A stretch of DNA of 64,000 bases from Gluconobacter sp. Gdi (lineage in GTDB: Bacteria > Pseudomonadota > Alphaproteobacteria > Acetobacterales > Acetobacteraceae). The DNA is taken from assembly GCF_014132155.1 (NCBI RefSeq), contig NZ_BLJQ01000001.1, positions 124,001-188,000 on the forward strand. The letters are read 5' to 3'. The notes beneath the pieces were generated by a model that did no database searches, was not told where the DNA came from, and was given only the letters and a program-made list of their open reading frames with translations. Every line of letters starts with the position of its first letter. The first letter of the stretch is position 1. Both the position numbers and the translations under genes were made by a program. This document shows, piece by piece, positions 34,902 to 43,319 of the stretch.

Positions 34902-35375
34902 TGTTTCATGGCGTGCTTTGCCTTCCTGTTCTGAGGATAGGTCTGGCGTAGAATGCGCGCCTAGGGGGCAAGCTGTATCTGGTTTCAGGTCAGTGCGTGT
35001 GAGGTGGGGTGGATGACCACCCCATCTGTTGGCTCTTTTGCGGGCGCATGGAAGTAGGCTGTGGCAGCCCACGCTGTCCTGCGTTCCTGAACGCCGGAGC
35101 AGCATTTTCTGGCAGATCCAGAACAGACATGGTTGGTCAGTCTGGGCCTTTTTGTCTCAGACCCTTCCGAATCTGCTCGTAAACGGAAAGAAGAGCCGGT
35201 CCAGGCGATCAAATGTAGTCTTGGCGCATCTCAATACCAACTGCCTCGGTTTGCGTCTTGGTCATGTCACGTGTGGAACTAACCATAAAACCTATGACAA
35301 GTCTCATGAATGGTGGGTTTTCAGAAAGAGCCTAATGATCTTGCTCATATAAAGAACTCCTTATATGTAATCCCC
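34902..35375. other. Intergenic region with hairpin and ArsR operator
   Basis: This 474-base gap contains a perfect 8-bp hairpin, TGGGGTGG-ATGA-CCACCCCA (35005-35024), which may end the hexosaminidase transcript although no T tract follows, and an operator-like palindrome next to the following gene, listed separately. A 107-codon frame at 35029-35352 has no recognisable features and is left out. Nothing else was seen. Confidence 0.5.
35346..35367. promoter_or_regulatory. Palindromic operator upstream of the ArsR-methyltransferase gene
   Basis: CATATAA-AGAACTCC-TTATATG has perfect 7-bp arms and sits 8 bases before the ATG at 35376. ArsR/SmtB regulators bind AT-rich imperfect palindromes overlapping their own promoters, so this is a candidate autoregulatory site. 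Confidence 0.6.
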
Positions 35376-36302
35376 ATGGAGCAAGCGCTTACCATCTTTC
35401 AGGCCCTCGCAGATAAGACCCGTCTGCGGATTCTGGCTCTTCTGCATGAAATGGAACTGTCCATCGGTGAGGTGGCGCAGGTTCTGGGGCAGAGCCAGCC
35501 TCGCGTCTCACGGCACGTAAAAATTCTTGCCGATGCTGCTCTGATTGAACGTCGCAAGGAAGGAAGCTGGGTTTTTCTGACGTTGGGTGCCACGGACGTT
35601 CTGGAGCCTGTCTTCATGGCGCTTGATCGGTGGACAATGCGTGAGCCTGCGGAAATCCACGCGGATCGTATTCGTTTACAAGCGATCCGAAACGTTCGCG
35701 CTACTGCCGCAGAAGACTGGTTTGAGACCCATGCGGCGGAGTGGGATGCACTGCGCTCGTTGCATGTTTCTGAACGGGAAGTCGAAGCGGCCATCGTGAA
35801 GAGGCTGTCCGTGTCTCCGGTTGGCAGGCTTGTGGATATCGGCACCGGAACCGGGCGCATGATGGAGTTGCTTGGAGCAGGAGCAAGTACAGTCATCGGG
35901 TTTGATCGCAGTCCGGCCATGCTGCGTCTTGCCCGTACGAAACTTGCGGCAGCGGGGCTGGAGCAGGCTGATCTGCGACAGGCAGATTTTCAGGTGCTAC
36001 CTTTACCGGATCGCTCAGCCGATGTTGTGGTCATGCATCAGGTTCTGCACTACGCGCAGCATCCTGCGGCTGTGATTGCAGAGGCTGCACGCATTCTGGA
36101 CACCAAGGGTCGGTTGTTGGTTGTCGATTTTGCCTCCCATAACCGGGAGGAGCTTCGCACACGGGACGCGCATGTCCGGCTTGGATTTACAGATGCGCAG
36201 ATTGCCGCGTGGTTTCAGGCTGCCGGCTTAATCTCCGCAGCACCTGTCGCTCTTGCAGGCGAACTGACCGTCAAGCTCTGGCTTGGCCAACGCCCCAACT
36301 GA
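35376..36302 (+). CDS. ArsR family regulator fused to SAM-dependent methyltransferase
   Basis: A 308-residue fusion. Residues about 1-95 form an ArsR winged helix (ALADKTRLRILALL, SQPRVSRHVKIL, LIERRKEGSW). Residues about 130-300 form a class I methyltransferase with the SAM motif LVDIGTGTGRMMELL, DRSPAML, and VVMHQVLHYAQHP. This fusion commonly precedes metF in alphaproteobacteria and is thought to respond to SAM or SAH status. The ATG at 35376 gives the expected N-terminus; the frame extends 22 codons upstream through the palindrome, which argues against the longer form. It lies 26 bases before metF. Confidence 0.9.
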   Translation: MEQALTIFQALADKTRLRILALLHEMELSIGEVAQVLGQSQPRVSRHVKILADAALIERRKEGSWVFLTLGATDVLEPVFMALDRWTMREPAEIHADRIRLQAIRNVRATAAEDWFETHAAEWDALRSLHVSEREVEAAIVKRLSVSPVGRLVDIGTGTGRMMELLGAGASTVIGFDRSPAMLRLARTKLAAAGLEQADLRQADFQVLPLPDRSADVVVMHQVLHYAQHPAAVIAEAARILDTKGRLLVVDFASHNREELRTRDAHVRLGFTDAQIAAWFQAAGLISAAPVALAGELTVKLWLGQRPN

Positions 36303-36328
36303 TTTGAATTATTGAACAAGGAGCTGGC

Positions 36329-37198
36329 ATGATGCCTGCACAGACAGGGCCTCTGCCCGCAATTTCGTTCGAGTTTTTTCCAGCCAAGACAGAGAAATCT
36401 GCGGCCACTTTGCTTGCCAATGCAAAGACACTCGCAGGTTTCGGTCCGCAGTTTATGTCCGTCACGTATGGGGCAGGCGGTTCAACACGAGACCGCACCT
36501 TAGCCACCCTGAAGGAGATGGTTCGGGAAACCGGCGTGCCAATGGCAGGGCATCTGACCTGTGTAGGCGCATCCAAAAAAGACGTGAACGCAGTGGCGCA
36601 TGCATATTGGGATGCGGGCGTGAAGCATATTGTAGCTCTGCGCGGCGATCCGCCACCCTCAGCGGGTGGGGTATATGAGCCTCACCCGGAAGGATATGCA
36701 GGTGCCGTAGATCTGGTTCGAGGGCTGAAAGATATTGCGCCTTTTGAAATCTCCGTTGCAGCCTATCCGGAGACGCATCCGGCAGCCCTGAGTCCTCAGG
36801 CAGACTTGGAGCATCTCCGCGCAAAGATTGATGCCGGTGCAGATCGGGCACTAACGCAGTTCTTCTTTGACGCGGAAACGTTTCTCAGGTTCCGGGACCG
36901 CGCTGCCGCGATTGGAATAGACCGGCCGGTCGTTCCTGGTATTCTGCCAGTGGGAAGTGCTGCGCAGGCTTGGAAATTTGCAGAGATGTGCGGCGCGAAT
37001 GTTCCGCAGTGGATGCGCGATCTGTTCGATGGTCTGGATGAGACGCCGCAGACGCGTGCTCTTGTGGCAGCCACTGTTGCTGACCGTCTCTGCCAGACTC
37101 TCAAGGCTGAAGGGGTGGAGCAATTCCATTTCTATACGTTGAATCATGCGGATACAGTGTCAGCCCTTTGCCGCCTTCTTGGGCGCCGTCCCGAGTAG
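36329..37198 (+). CDS. metF: Methylenetetrahydrofolate reductase
   Basis: Reduces 5,10-methylene-THF to 5-methyl-THF with FAD, feeding methionine synthesis. The 289-residue length fits bacterial MetF. Motifs: ISFEFFPAKTEKS at the N-terminus, VTYGAGGSTRDRT, HLTCVGASK, IVALRGDPP, and GADRALTQFFFDAETFLRF. AAGGAG is ideally spaced before the ATG. It is in tandem with the ArsR-methyltransferase gene, probably one transcript under control of that regulator. Confidence 0.95.
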   Translation: MMPAQTGPLPAISFEFFPAKTEKSAATLLANAKTLAGFGPQFMSVTYGAGGSTRDRTLATLKEMVRETGVPMAGHLTCVGASKKDVNAVAHAYWDAGVKHIVALRGDPPPSAGGVYEPHPEGYAGAVDLVRGLKDIAPFEISVAAYPETHPAALSPQADLEHLRAKIDAGADRALTQFFFDAETFLRFRDRAAAIGIDRPVVPGILPVGSAAQAWKFAEMCGANVPQWMRDLFDGLDETPQTRALVAATVADRLCQTLKAEGVEQFHFYTLNHADTVSALCRLLGRRPE

Positions 37199-37244
37199 GG
37201 AGGGGAGGGCTGGATTTCCTTTGCGAACAGGGTGACAAAAGGGG

Positions 37245-37907
37245 ATGACAAGATTCCCGATCGTTCTTCTCGACTACGATGGTACACTGGCGGAAACGCA
37301 GCCGGCCATTCTTCGCAGCCTGAAGGAAGCCTTCGAAGCCAGTGGCTACGAAGGTCCTTCATCAGACGTTCTGAAGCATCAGCTTTCAAAGGGAGGGACG
37401 CTTCAAACACTGTTTCAGGCGATCGTTCCTGACAGTGAGGCAGATGCTGCGCAGGCTTTTGTCCGTCATTATCGGACATATTATCCCAGGGCTGATCAGG
37501 AAGAGACCGTTCTGTTTGATGGGGTCAAGTCAGTACTTGATGACCTGAAGGCTGCAGGGGCGACGCTTGTCATTTTGAGCAACAAGCATGCTCCCACTGT
37601 CCATGCCAGCATTGAGCGCTTTGGTCTGGGTGGCTGGATCAGCAATGTGATGGGTTCCGAACCAGACTATCCTCATAAGCCAGATCCCCGCGTCATGACG
37701 GACCGTGTGCGCCCGTTATTCCCCGAAGTCCCCGCATCAGATTTCCTGATGGTCGGCGATACGGCTGCCGATCTCGGGTTTGCCCGCAATAGTGGGATTG
37801 CGTCCTGTTGGGCAAGTTACGGGCACGGGTCTGCTACCCAGTGCATCGACCTCAAACCGGATTTCCGGATCGACAGTATTGCCGAACTGCTGAACGTCGC
37901 TCGCTGA
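37245..37907 (+). CDS. HAD family phosphatase, phosphoglycolate phosphatase-like
   Basis: A 220-residue HAD hydrolase. Motif I is LLDYDGTLAET (nucleophile Asp and general acid Asp), motif II LVILSNK, motif III Lys in YPHKPDPRV, motif IV MVGDTAADLGFA. A helical cap lies between motif I and II (about 15-85), as in subfamily I members such as Gph. The substrate may be 2-phosphoglycolate or another small phosphoester. An AAAAGGGG run abuts the ATG, so initiation is slightly unusual. The stop lies 11 bases from the convergent LacI gene. Confidence 0.85.
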   Translation: MTRFPIVLLDYDGTLAETQPAILRSLKEAFEASGYEGPSSDVLKHQLSKGGTLQTLFQAIVPDSEADAAQAFVRHYRTYYPRADQEETVLFDGVKSVLDDLKAAGATLVILSNKHAPTVHASIERFGLGGWISNVMGSEPDYPHKPDPRVMTDRVRPLFPEVPASDFLMVGDTAADLGFARNSGIASCWASYGHGSATQCIDLKPDFRIDSIAELLNVAR

Positions 37908-37918
37908 TACGGTGTGGT

Positions 37919-39007
37919 TCAGCCCTTCGGGGCTGGACCAATACTGCCGCGGGTGACGAGTTCTGTTTCCAGAATGACGTTCTTGTTCTGCCCGCCGTCC
38001 TGCTGGGTCAGGAGACGGACTGCCTCCATGCCTTTGCGTTCGTGAGGCTGGCGGATCGTGCTGAGGTCCGCCAGGGCAGCGGCGGGGATGTCATCAAATC
38101 CAAAAATCGAAACGTCTTCAGGAATGCTGAGACCCGCGGCACGGATCGTCTGCATGGCGCCAATCGCGACGCGGTCACTCATCGCCAGAATGGCTGTTGG
38201 TGCATTCTGACGGTTCAGCAGGAAGCGCGCACCTTCCGCGCCGGACTCTTCAGAGTTGATCGGGATTTCCCAAGCAGGCACATTTTCAGGCGCGATGCCC
38301 GCTTCCTGCAGAGCTGTCAGATACCCTTCCAGGCGCATGGCAATCGTGCTGTGGGCAATATTGGCACGACGCTTGGCAGTCAGAATGCCGAAATAGTCGT
38401 CATGGGCTGTTTTGAGAGACAGGATACCAAAGCGACGGTGTCCCAGCTCAAGAAGCGTTTTTGCAGCGTTGTAGGCTGCTCCGCGATCATCGATACCAAC
38501 ATATGGCACGTTGTCCAAACGAGGCTGATCCACCACAACGAGTGGCACGTTTCGCTGTTGCGCCATCAGAACGCATCGACTGTCGGGGGCCACGGAATAG
38601 AGGATGTATCCGTCGACTGCAGCATTGCCGAGCGAAACAGGTGTGTTCATGTTGCGAAGGCTGCTGCCTGCTGAAATCAGGGCGAGATCGGTTTCCATTT
38701 CGTCACAGCTTTTCGCGACGCCATTCAGAACTGCCAGAACAGCCGGATCAGAGAATGCGTATGGAAGGTCTTCACTGAAAAGGAAGCCCAGAGCACCGGA
38801 ATGCCCGGTTGCAAGCTGCTTCGCTGCTGGATCAGGGCCTGTATATCCCAGCTCCTGCGCAGCCGCGAAGATCTTTTCCCTCAGCGCAGCCGAGAGTTGA
38901 CCCGGCCGGATATAAGCGTTCGAGACTGTCGTATGAGACACCCCGACCTGTGCCGCTACATCCTTGAGCGTAACCTTGCGACGACCGTACTGACGGGTTG
39001 TTTTCAT
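37919..39007 (-). CDS. LacI family transcriptional regulator
   Basis: A 362-residue regulator. Residues about 12-60 are the LacI HTH and hinge (VTLKDVAAQVGVSHTTVSNA, ALREKIFAAAQELGY). From about 68 the periplasmic-binding-protein-like effector domain follows (GALGFLFSEDLPYA, VPLVVVDQP, APTAILAMSDRVAIGA, DDIPAAALADLSTI). No transport or catabolic operon lies adjacent, so the target is unknown; it may control distant sugar genes. Confidence 0.93.
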   Translation of the reverse strand: MKTTRQYGRRKVTLKDVAAQVGVSHTTVSNAYIRPGQLSAALREKIFAAAQELGYTGPDPAAKQLATGHSGALGFLFSEDLPYAFSDPAVLAVLNGVAKSCDEMETDLALISAGSSLRNMNTPVSLGNAAVDGYILYSVAPDSRCVLMAQQRNVPLVVVDQPRLDNVPYVGIDDRGAAYNAAKTLLELGHRRFGILSLKTAHDDYFGILTAKRRANIAHSTIAMRLEGYLTALQEAGIAPENVPAWEIPINSEESGAEGARFLLNRQNAPTAILAMSDRVAIGAMQTIRAAGLSIPEDVSIFGFDDIPAAALADLSTIRQPHERKGMEAVRLLTQQDGGQNKNVILETELVTRGSIGPAPKG

Positions 39008-39148
39008 ATGTTATCCAATAATGAAAACGCTGCCTTCGTGCAATCCTGACTGAAGAACGCGAAGGCTCCTTCGTGTCGGTGTTTCAGGTAAATACTGGCT
39101 CGCTCACTCTCCGCCTATCTTCACAATTACGACAAGAGGGTAAACGTC

Positions 39149-39406
39149 TCAGTTTTTAGGTTTTGTCGTAGCGGTATTTTTCTGGGGAACAGGTTCAAAC
39201 ATTGCCCGGCATTTCGGGCTGAGCTGATCCATCTTCTTCCTCATGCAGGCCGTAATTTTGGCTTCGTTGGGGATGGCAAAAGTGCACAGGCGGATGGCAT
39301 CGCCTTGGCACGCCTGTTTCTGCTCATCGCGTGTCGCGGCTGACGCAGTGCCAGACAGGGTGGCAAAACCGGTGAGGCAGGCCAGAAGCATCAGGTAACG
39401 GGTCAT
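39149..39406 (-). CDS. Small secreted cysteine-rich protein (GLG1-type repeat)
   Basis: An 85-residue protein: signal peptide about 1-23 (cleavage near ASA|AT), then a single repeat with four Cys, ACQGDAIRLC and ITACMRKKMDQLSPKC, matching the bacterial Cys-rich GLG1/FGFR-type repeat (C-x7-C, x10, C-x10-C pattern). A basic, Thr/Lys-rich tail follows. GGAGAAGG lies just upstream of the ATG at 39406, so the longer in-frame extension to 39550 is not supported. Function of this family in bacteria is unknown. Confidence 0.7.
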   Translation of the reverse strand: MTRYLMLLACLTGFATLSGTASAATRDEQKQACQGDAIRLCTFAIPNEAKITACMRKKMDQLSPKCRAMFEPVPQKNTATTKPKN

Positions 39407-39503
39407 GAACCTTCTCCTTATTCCGTATAAAAGCGTCTGATAAGCGGGACAGTTTCCGGCTGTTTTTATGTTGAAAAAGAGCCCTATGCGGTCCGCATTC
39501 TGA

Positions 39504-39905
39504 TCACCGGGGGAGTGGGCGGACGATGCGGGCAAATCTTGCTCCTTCAAGCGAAGAGCGCTGCGTATTGGATTTTCGTAGTGGAGTGGTTGCAGTTGGT
39601 GAGACTGCCAGTCCGTCAGGACGAAGCGTCATGATGAGCATTCTGGCGCGCGCAGCATCTGGCGTATCAGCCATGCAGTAGCTGATGGCGCGGGACTCTC
39701 GCTGGGACTCAATCAGTCCACTGCGGCGGAGTGTGCCAAGATGTTGGCTCAGGGTCGGTTGGCCTATGCCCGTCATGGTTTCGATCTCACTGACGGCATG
39801 GGAGCCATCTAGCAGGGCGGACAGAATCATGAGGCGCTGTGGCTGGGCGAGCAGGCGCAGCCACTCAGCGAGGTTTCGGCTTTCTTCAAGGGCAAGAAGA
39901 GTCAT
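39504..39905 (-). CDS. ArsR family regulator next to sulfide-oxidation genes
   Basis: A 133-residue winged-helix regulator: LAQPQRLMILSALL, SEIETMTGIGQPTLSQHLGTLRRSGLI and SRAISYCMAD place it in the BigR/SqrR/YgaV branch that senses persulfides. Those sensors use two cysteines forming a tetrasulfide bridge; only one, Cys77, is present here, and the C-terminus (about 92-133) is a basic low-complexity extension instead of the usual helix with the second Cys. It overlaps the peroxiredoxin gene by four bases and is divergent from the persulfide dioxygenase operon. It is the likely local regulator, but how it senses its signal is open. Confidence 0.82.
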   Translation of the reverse strand: MTLLALEESRNLAEWLRLLAQPQRLMILSALLDGSHAVSEIETMTGIGQPTLSQHLGTLRRSGLIESQRESRAISYCMADTPDAARARMLIMTLRPDGLAVSPTATTPLRKSNTQRSSLEGARFARIVRPLPR

Positions 39906-40546
39906 GGGCGCGGCTTTTTCGGCTGAAGGAACCAGTTCGGACCTGCTTTCTGAACTGCTTCCTGGGTCTGGAGAGGAGGCGCTATGGCAGCCTGACCTGG
40001 CTGCCAGCCTTCAGGTGTCAGGACGTTGGAGCGATCAACTTCCTGCAGGGCAGAAAGCATACGCTGCAATTCTGCCACTGACCGGCCAACGCTGGCCGGA
40101 TAACTCAGAATGGCGCGAATGATGCCTGTTGGATCGATGAAGAAGACGGAACGCACCGTGGCGCTGTCCTGTGCTTCCAGATCCATCATGCCATAGGCGC
40201 GGGCGACTTCCATGGATGGGTCTTCCACAATCGGAAAGGGAATGCGGACATTGAAACGATCTTCAATGGCCGTAATCCATGCCAGATGAGCGGGAAGACT
40301 GTCTGCGGATAGCCCGAGGAGAACGCAGTTTCGCTCTCGGAAAAAGGTTTCTACCTTAGCAAAAGCAATAAACTCACTGGTGCATACGGGGGTAAAATCC
40401 GCTGGGTGTGCAAACAGCATGACCCACCGGCCTCTGAGTGAACTGAGAACGAATTCACCGTGGGTCGTGCGGGCCGTAAAGTCTGGGGCTTCGTCGCCAA
40501 TGCGAAGGGGAAAAAAGGCGGAGTCTTCAGTGAGGGGGCCTGTCAT
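39902..40546 (-). CDS. 1-Cys peroxiredoxin (Prx6/AhpC-TSA family)
   Basis: A 214-residue thioredoxin-fold peroxidase. The peroxidatic Cys55 lies in HPADFTPVCTSEF; no second resolving Cys is present, and the length and C-terminal extension fit the 1-Cys Prx6 group. It reduces hydrogen peroxide or organic peroxides and may act on sulfur species in this context. The ATG at 40546 (MTGPLTEDS) is preferred over 40606. It is first in a two-gene unit with the ArsR gene (ATGA overlap) and divergent from blh, suggesting joint control. Confidence 0.9.
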   Translation of the reverse strand: MTGPLTEDSAFFPLRIGDEAPDFTARTTHGEFVLSSLRGRWVMLFAHPADFTPVCTSEFIAFAKVETFFRERNCVLLGLSADSLPAHLAWITAIEDRFNVRIPFPIVEDPSMEVARAYGMMDLEAQDSATVRSVFFIDPTGIIRAILSYPASVGRSVAELQRMLSALQEVDRSNVLTPEGWQPGQAAIAPPLQTQEAVQKAGPNWFLQPKKPRP

Positions 40547-40600
40547 GATGCTGTATCCAGCCTGTCTGGGTCTTGACTGTTGATAGTTTATGACTTTATT

Positions 40601-40616
40601 AAACATATAATTGTTT
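40601..40616. promoter_or_regulatory. Operator-like inverted repeat between peroxiredoxin and blh
   Basis: AAACA-TATAAT-TGTTT is an inverted repeat with 5-bp arms around a perfect TATAAT, in the 104-base divergent promoter region. It could be the ArsR-type regulator's operator overlapping the promoter; the arms are short, so this is tentative. Confidence 0.4.
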
Positions 40617-40650
40617 TCTTGGAAACTGTAACTCCAAAGGTGAAAACGTC

Positions 40651-41577
40651 ATGCCTGATGCTGCCATTGAAGCTGCAACTGCCCAGATCGGACGTGTGCA
40701 GAGTGGTGAGGTTCCATCTCCTGTAGTTTGCACGTTCTTCGATGAAGCGACAAATACCGCCAGTCACGTTGTTCACTGCCCGGGCACCAGGCGTGCTGCG
40801 ATCCTGGATAGCGTACTGGACTACGATGCCGCTGCGGGTCGGACGTCCAATGGCTCTGCGCAGGCGATTGTGGATTATGTGCGTCGGGAAGGGCTGTCTG
40901 TTGACTGGCAGCTGGAGACCCATGCGCACGCCGATCATTTGTCTGCAGCCCCGTGGTTACAGGAACAGTTGGGCGGCAAGCTGGGAATTGGCGCGAACAT
41001 CGTGCGGGTCCAGAATGTGTTTGGAAAGATCTTCAACGCAGGCACCCGGTTTGCGCGGGATGGATCCCAGTTTGACCACCTTTTTCATGATGGCGAGACT
41101 TTTTCTATTGGTGACCTGCCGGTCACGGTGTTGCATGTACCAGGCCATACACCTGCGGACATGGCGTTCGTAATTGGAAACTGTGCCTTCGTGGGCGACA
41201 CGATTTTCATGCCGGATTTCGGGACAGCCCGCGCGGATTTCCCCGGTGGGGACGCGCGCCAGCTTTACCATTCCATTCGCCGTCTGCTGTCTCTTCCTCC
41301 GGAAACACGTCTGTTTCTGTGCCATGACTATAAGGCGCCAGAGCGCGACGAGTACGCTTGGCTAACCACGGTGGCTCTGGAGCGTGAGCACAACATTCAC
41401 GTTCATGATGGAGTTAGTGAGGAAGATTTCGTGGCGATGCGCACAACGCGGGACGCTACTCTTGCCATGCCGAAACTCCTGATGCCCTCAGTGCAGGTCA
41501 ATATGCGCGGCGGTCACATGCCGGAGCCGGAAGCTGACGGCATCAGCTACATCAAGATACCCGTTAATCGCCTCTGA
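40651..41577 (+). CDS. blh: Persulfide dioxygenase-like MBL-fold protein (Blh type)
   Basis: A 308-residue metallo-beta-lactamase fold protein. The iron site is THAHADHLSA (His91, His93, Asp95, His96), followed by the third His in HVPGHTPADM, the bridging Asp in FVGDTIFMPD and CHDY. This spacing fits ETHE1/Blh-type persulfide dioxygenases, which oxidise glutathione persulfide to sulfite. It sits directly before the sulfide:quinone reductase gene and divergent from an ArsR regulator, the layout of bigR-blh operons. AAAGGTGA precedes the ATG. Confidence 0.88.
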   Translation: MPDAAIEAATAQIGRVQSGEVPSPVVCTFFDEATNTASHVVHCPGTRRAAILDSVLDYDAAAGRTSNGSAQAIVDYVRREGLSVDWQLETHAHADHLSAAPWLQEQLGGKLGIGANIVRVQNVFGKIFNAGTRFARDGSQFDHLFHDGETFSIGDLPVTVLHVPGHTPADMAFVIGNCAFVGDTIFMPDFGTARADFPGGDARQLYHSIRRLLSLPPETRLFLCHDYKAPERDEYAWLTTVALEREHNIHVHDGVSEEDFVAMRTTRDATLAMPKLLMPSVQVNMRGGHMPEPEADGISYIKIPVNRL

Positions 41578-41618
41578 GCAGGTTGATCTACCAAGATATT
41601 TTTGTCGGAGAGCACGTC

Positions 41619-43304
41619 ATGCCAACCACTTCTCTTACGGATCGCTACGCTGTTTCCCCTCAGGTCACGCCGCAGGATGTTGCGGACCTCAAAGCGGAAG
41701 GATTTCGGAGTATTGTTTCGTTTCGCCCGGATGGTGAGGCGCCAGACCAGCCCGATGCCGCTGCTGTCGAGGCCGCAGCAAAGGCAGAAGGGTTGGCGTT
41801 TCTGGCCATTCCGGTGAAGGCCGGAACGGTGCCGAGTGATGCTCAGGTCTTGCAGGCTAGAGAAGCACTTGCGTCACTTCCCGCTCCAGTCGTTGGCTAT
41901 TGTCGCTCGGGAACGCGCGCAGCACAGATCTGGGCGCTTGCTGAAGCGGGTACTCGTCCTGCTGCGGAGATTCTGGCGGAAGCCGCACGGGCCGGTATTG
42001 ATCTGGGTGGACTGAAATCGCGTCTTGAGGCTGTGCCTGCTCCGACTATGGCTGCTCGTGAAGGCGCTCGGCATTTCCAGGTTCTGGTTATTGGTGGCGG
42101 TGCGGGCGGCCTTTCCGTTTCTGCCAGTCTGCTAAAACGTAACTCCACCCTCGCTCTTGGTATTGTCGAGCCTTCCGAAGAGCATTTTTATCAGCCGGGC
42201 TGGACGCTTGTAGGTGGCGGTGTTTTCAAGGCATCGCAGACACGACGTCGGGAACAGGACCTGATTCCCAAAGGCGCCGTTTGGCTGAAAACGTCTGTTG
42301 AGCTTTTTCGACCCGAGGCGCGTGAGGTCGTGCTGAAGGACGGCACGGTTCTGTCCTATGATGCTCTGATTGTAGCGACAGGCATTTCCCTGAACTGGGA
42401 TGCTATCCCTGGTCTCAGCGAAACGCTTGGCAAGAATGGAGTGACGTCCAACTATCGCTTTGATCTGGCGCCTTACACGTGGCAGCTGGTTGAACAGCTC
42501 AAAGGCGGTAAGGCGATTTTCACGCAGCCGCCTATGCCGATCAAATGTGCTGGCGCTCCACAAAAGGCCATGTATCTGGCCAGTGACGCCTGGCGTCGTC
42601 GGGGGGTATTGAAGAATATCTCCGTCGAATTCAATACGGCAACGCCGGGTCTGTTCGGGGTGAAAGAGTTTGTGCCGTCTTTGATGGATTATGTGCGGGA
42701 TTACGGTATCGCACTTCATCTGGGCTCAAGGCTTGTTGAAGTGAATGGTCCTGCACGGACGGCTGTTTTTGAGCGGAAGACGGATGCTGGCGTGGAGCGC
42801 GTGGAGTGCACGTTTGACATGCTGCATGTCGTGCCGCCGCAGGTTTCTCCCAAGGTTGTGCGAGAGAGCGCCATTGCCGGGTCGGACGGTTTTGTTGAGG
42901 TGAATCCGGAGACGCTCCAGCATGTCCGGTATCCGCAGGTCTTCGCTCTTGGTGACGTGATTGGAGCATCCTGCGCCAAGACGGCGGCAGCTGTGCGTGT
43001 GCAGGCTCCCGTTGTTGCTACAAACGTTCTGGCATTCCTGGAGCGTAAGAGCCCGGTGTCTGGATATGACGGATATGGTGCATGCCCATTGACCGTTGAG
43101 AACGGCAAGATTGTTCTTGCTGAGTTCGCCTATGGTGGGAAGTTGGCGCCGGCGCTGCCGAAGTGGCTGCTCAATGGCCAGAAAGCGACCCGTCTCGCTT
43201 GGTGGCTTAAAAAATACATCATGCCGGCTCTTTACTGGAAAGGCATGCTCAAGGGGCATGAGCTCTTTGTGGCTCCGAAGGCTCTGAAGTCCGGCAAAAA
43301 GTAA
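41619..43304 (+). CDS. DUF442 (PTP-like) - sulfide:quinone oxidoreductase fusion
   Basis: A 561-residue fusion. Residues about 1-140 are a DUF442/TIGR01244 phosphatase-like domain with the CxxxxxR loop CRSGTR (Cys95-Arg100), which may act in sulfur transfer. From about 153 it is an FAD oxidoreductase (VLVIGGGAGGLS) of the SQR/SQOR type with the two redox cysteines Cys310 (PIKCAGAPQK) and Cys452 (GASCAKTAAA). It oxidises sulfide to persulfide and passes electrons to quinone at the membrane. The ATG at 41619 has GGAG 8 bases upstream; an in-frame TTG lies at 41583. It lies 41 bases after blh and 15 before the exporter. Confidence 0.9.
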   Translation: MPTTSLTDRYAVSPQVTPQDVADLKAEGFRSIVSFRPDGEAPDQPDAAAVEAAAKAEGLAFLAIPVKAGTVPSDAQVLQAREALASLPAPVVGYCRSGTRAAQIWALAEAGTRPAAEILAEAARAGIDLGGLKSRLEAVPAPTMAAREGARHFQVLVIGGGAGGLSVSASLLKRNSTLALGIVEPSEEHFYQPGWTLVGGGVFKASQTRRREQDLIPKGAVWLKTSVELFRPEAREVVLKDGTVLSYDALIVATGISLNWDAIPGLSETLGKNGVTSNYRFDLAPYTWQLVEQLKGGKAIFTQPPMPIKCAGAPQKAMYLASDAWRRRGVLKNISVEFNTATPGLFGVKEFVPSLMDYVRDYGIALHLGSRLVEVNGPARTAVFERKTDAGVERVECTFDMLHVVPPQVSPKVVRESAIAGSDGFVEVNPETLQHVRYPQVFALGDVIGASCAKTAAAVRVQAPVVATNVLAFLERKSPVSGYDGYGACPLTVENGKIVLAEFAYGGKLAPALPKWLLNGQKATRLAWWLKKYIMPALYWKGMLKGHELFVAPKALKSGKK

Positions 43305-43319
43305 GTATTGGCTGCTTTG

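Noticed and set aside
35029-35352. 107-codon frame upstream of the ArsR-methyltransferase gene
   Set aside because: No ribosome site or recognisable domain and it runs into the operator palindrome.
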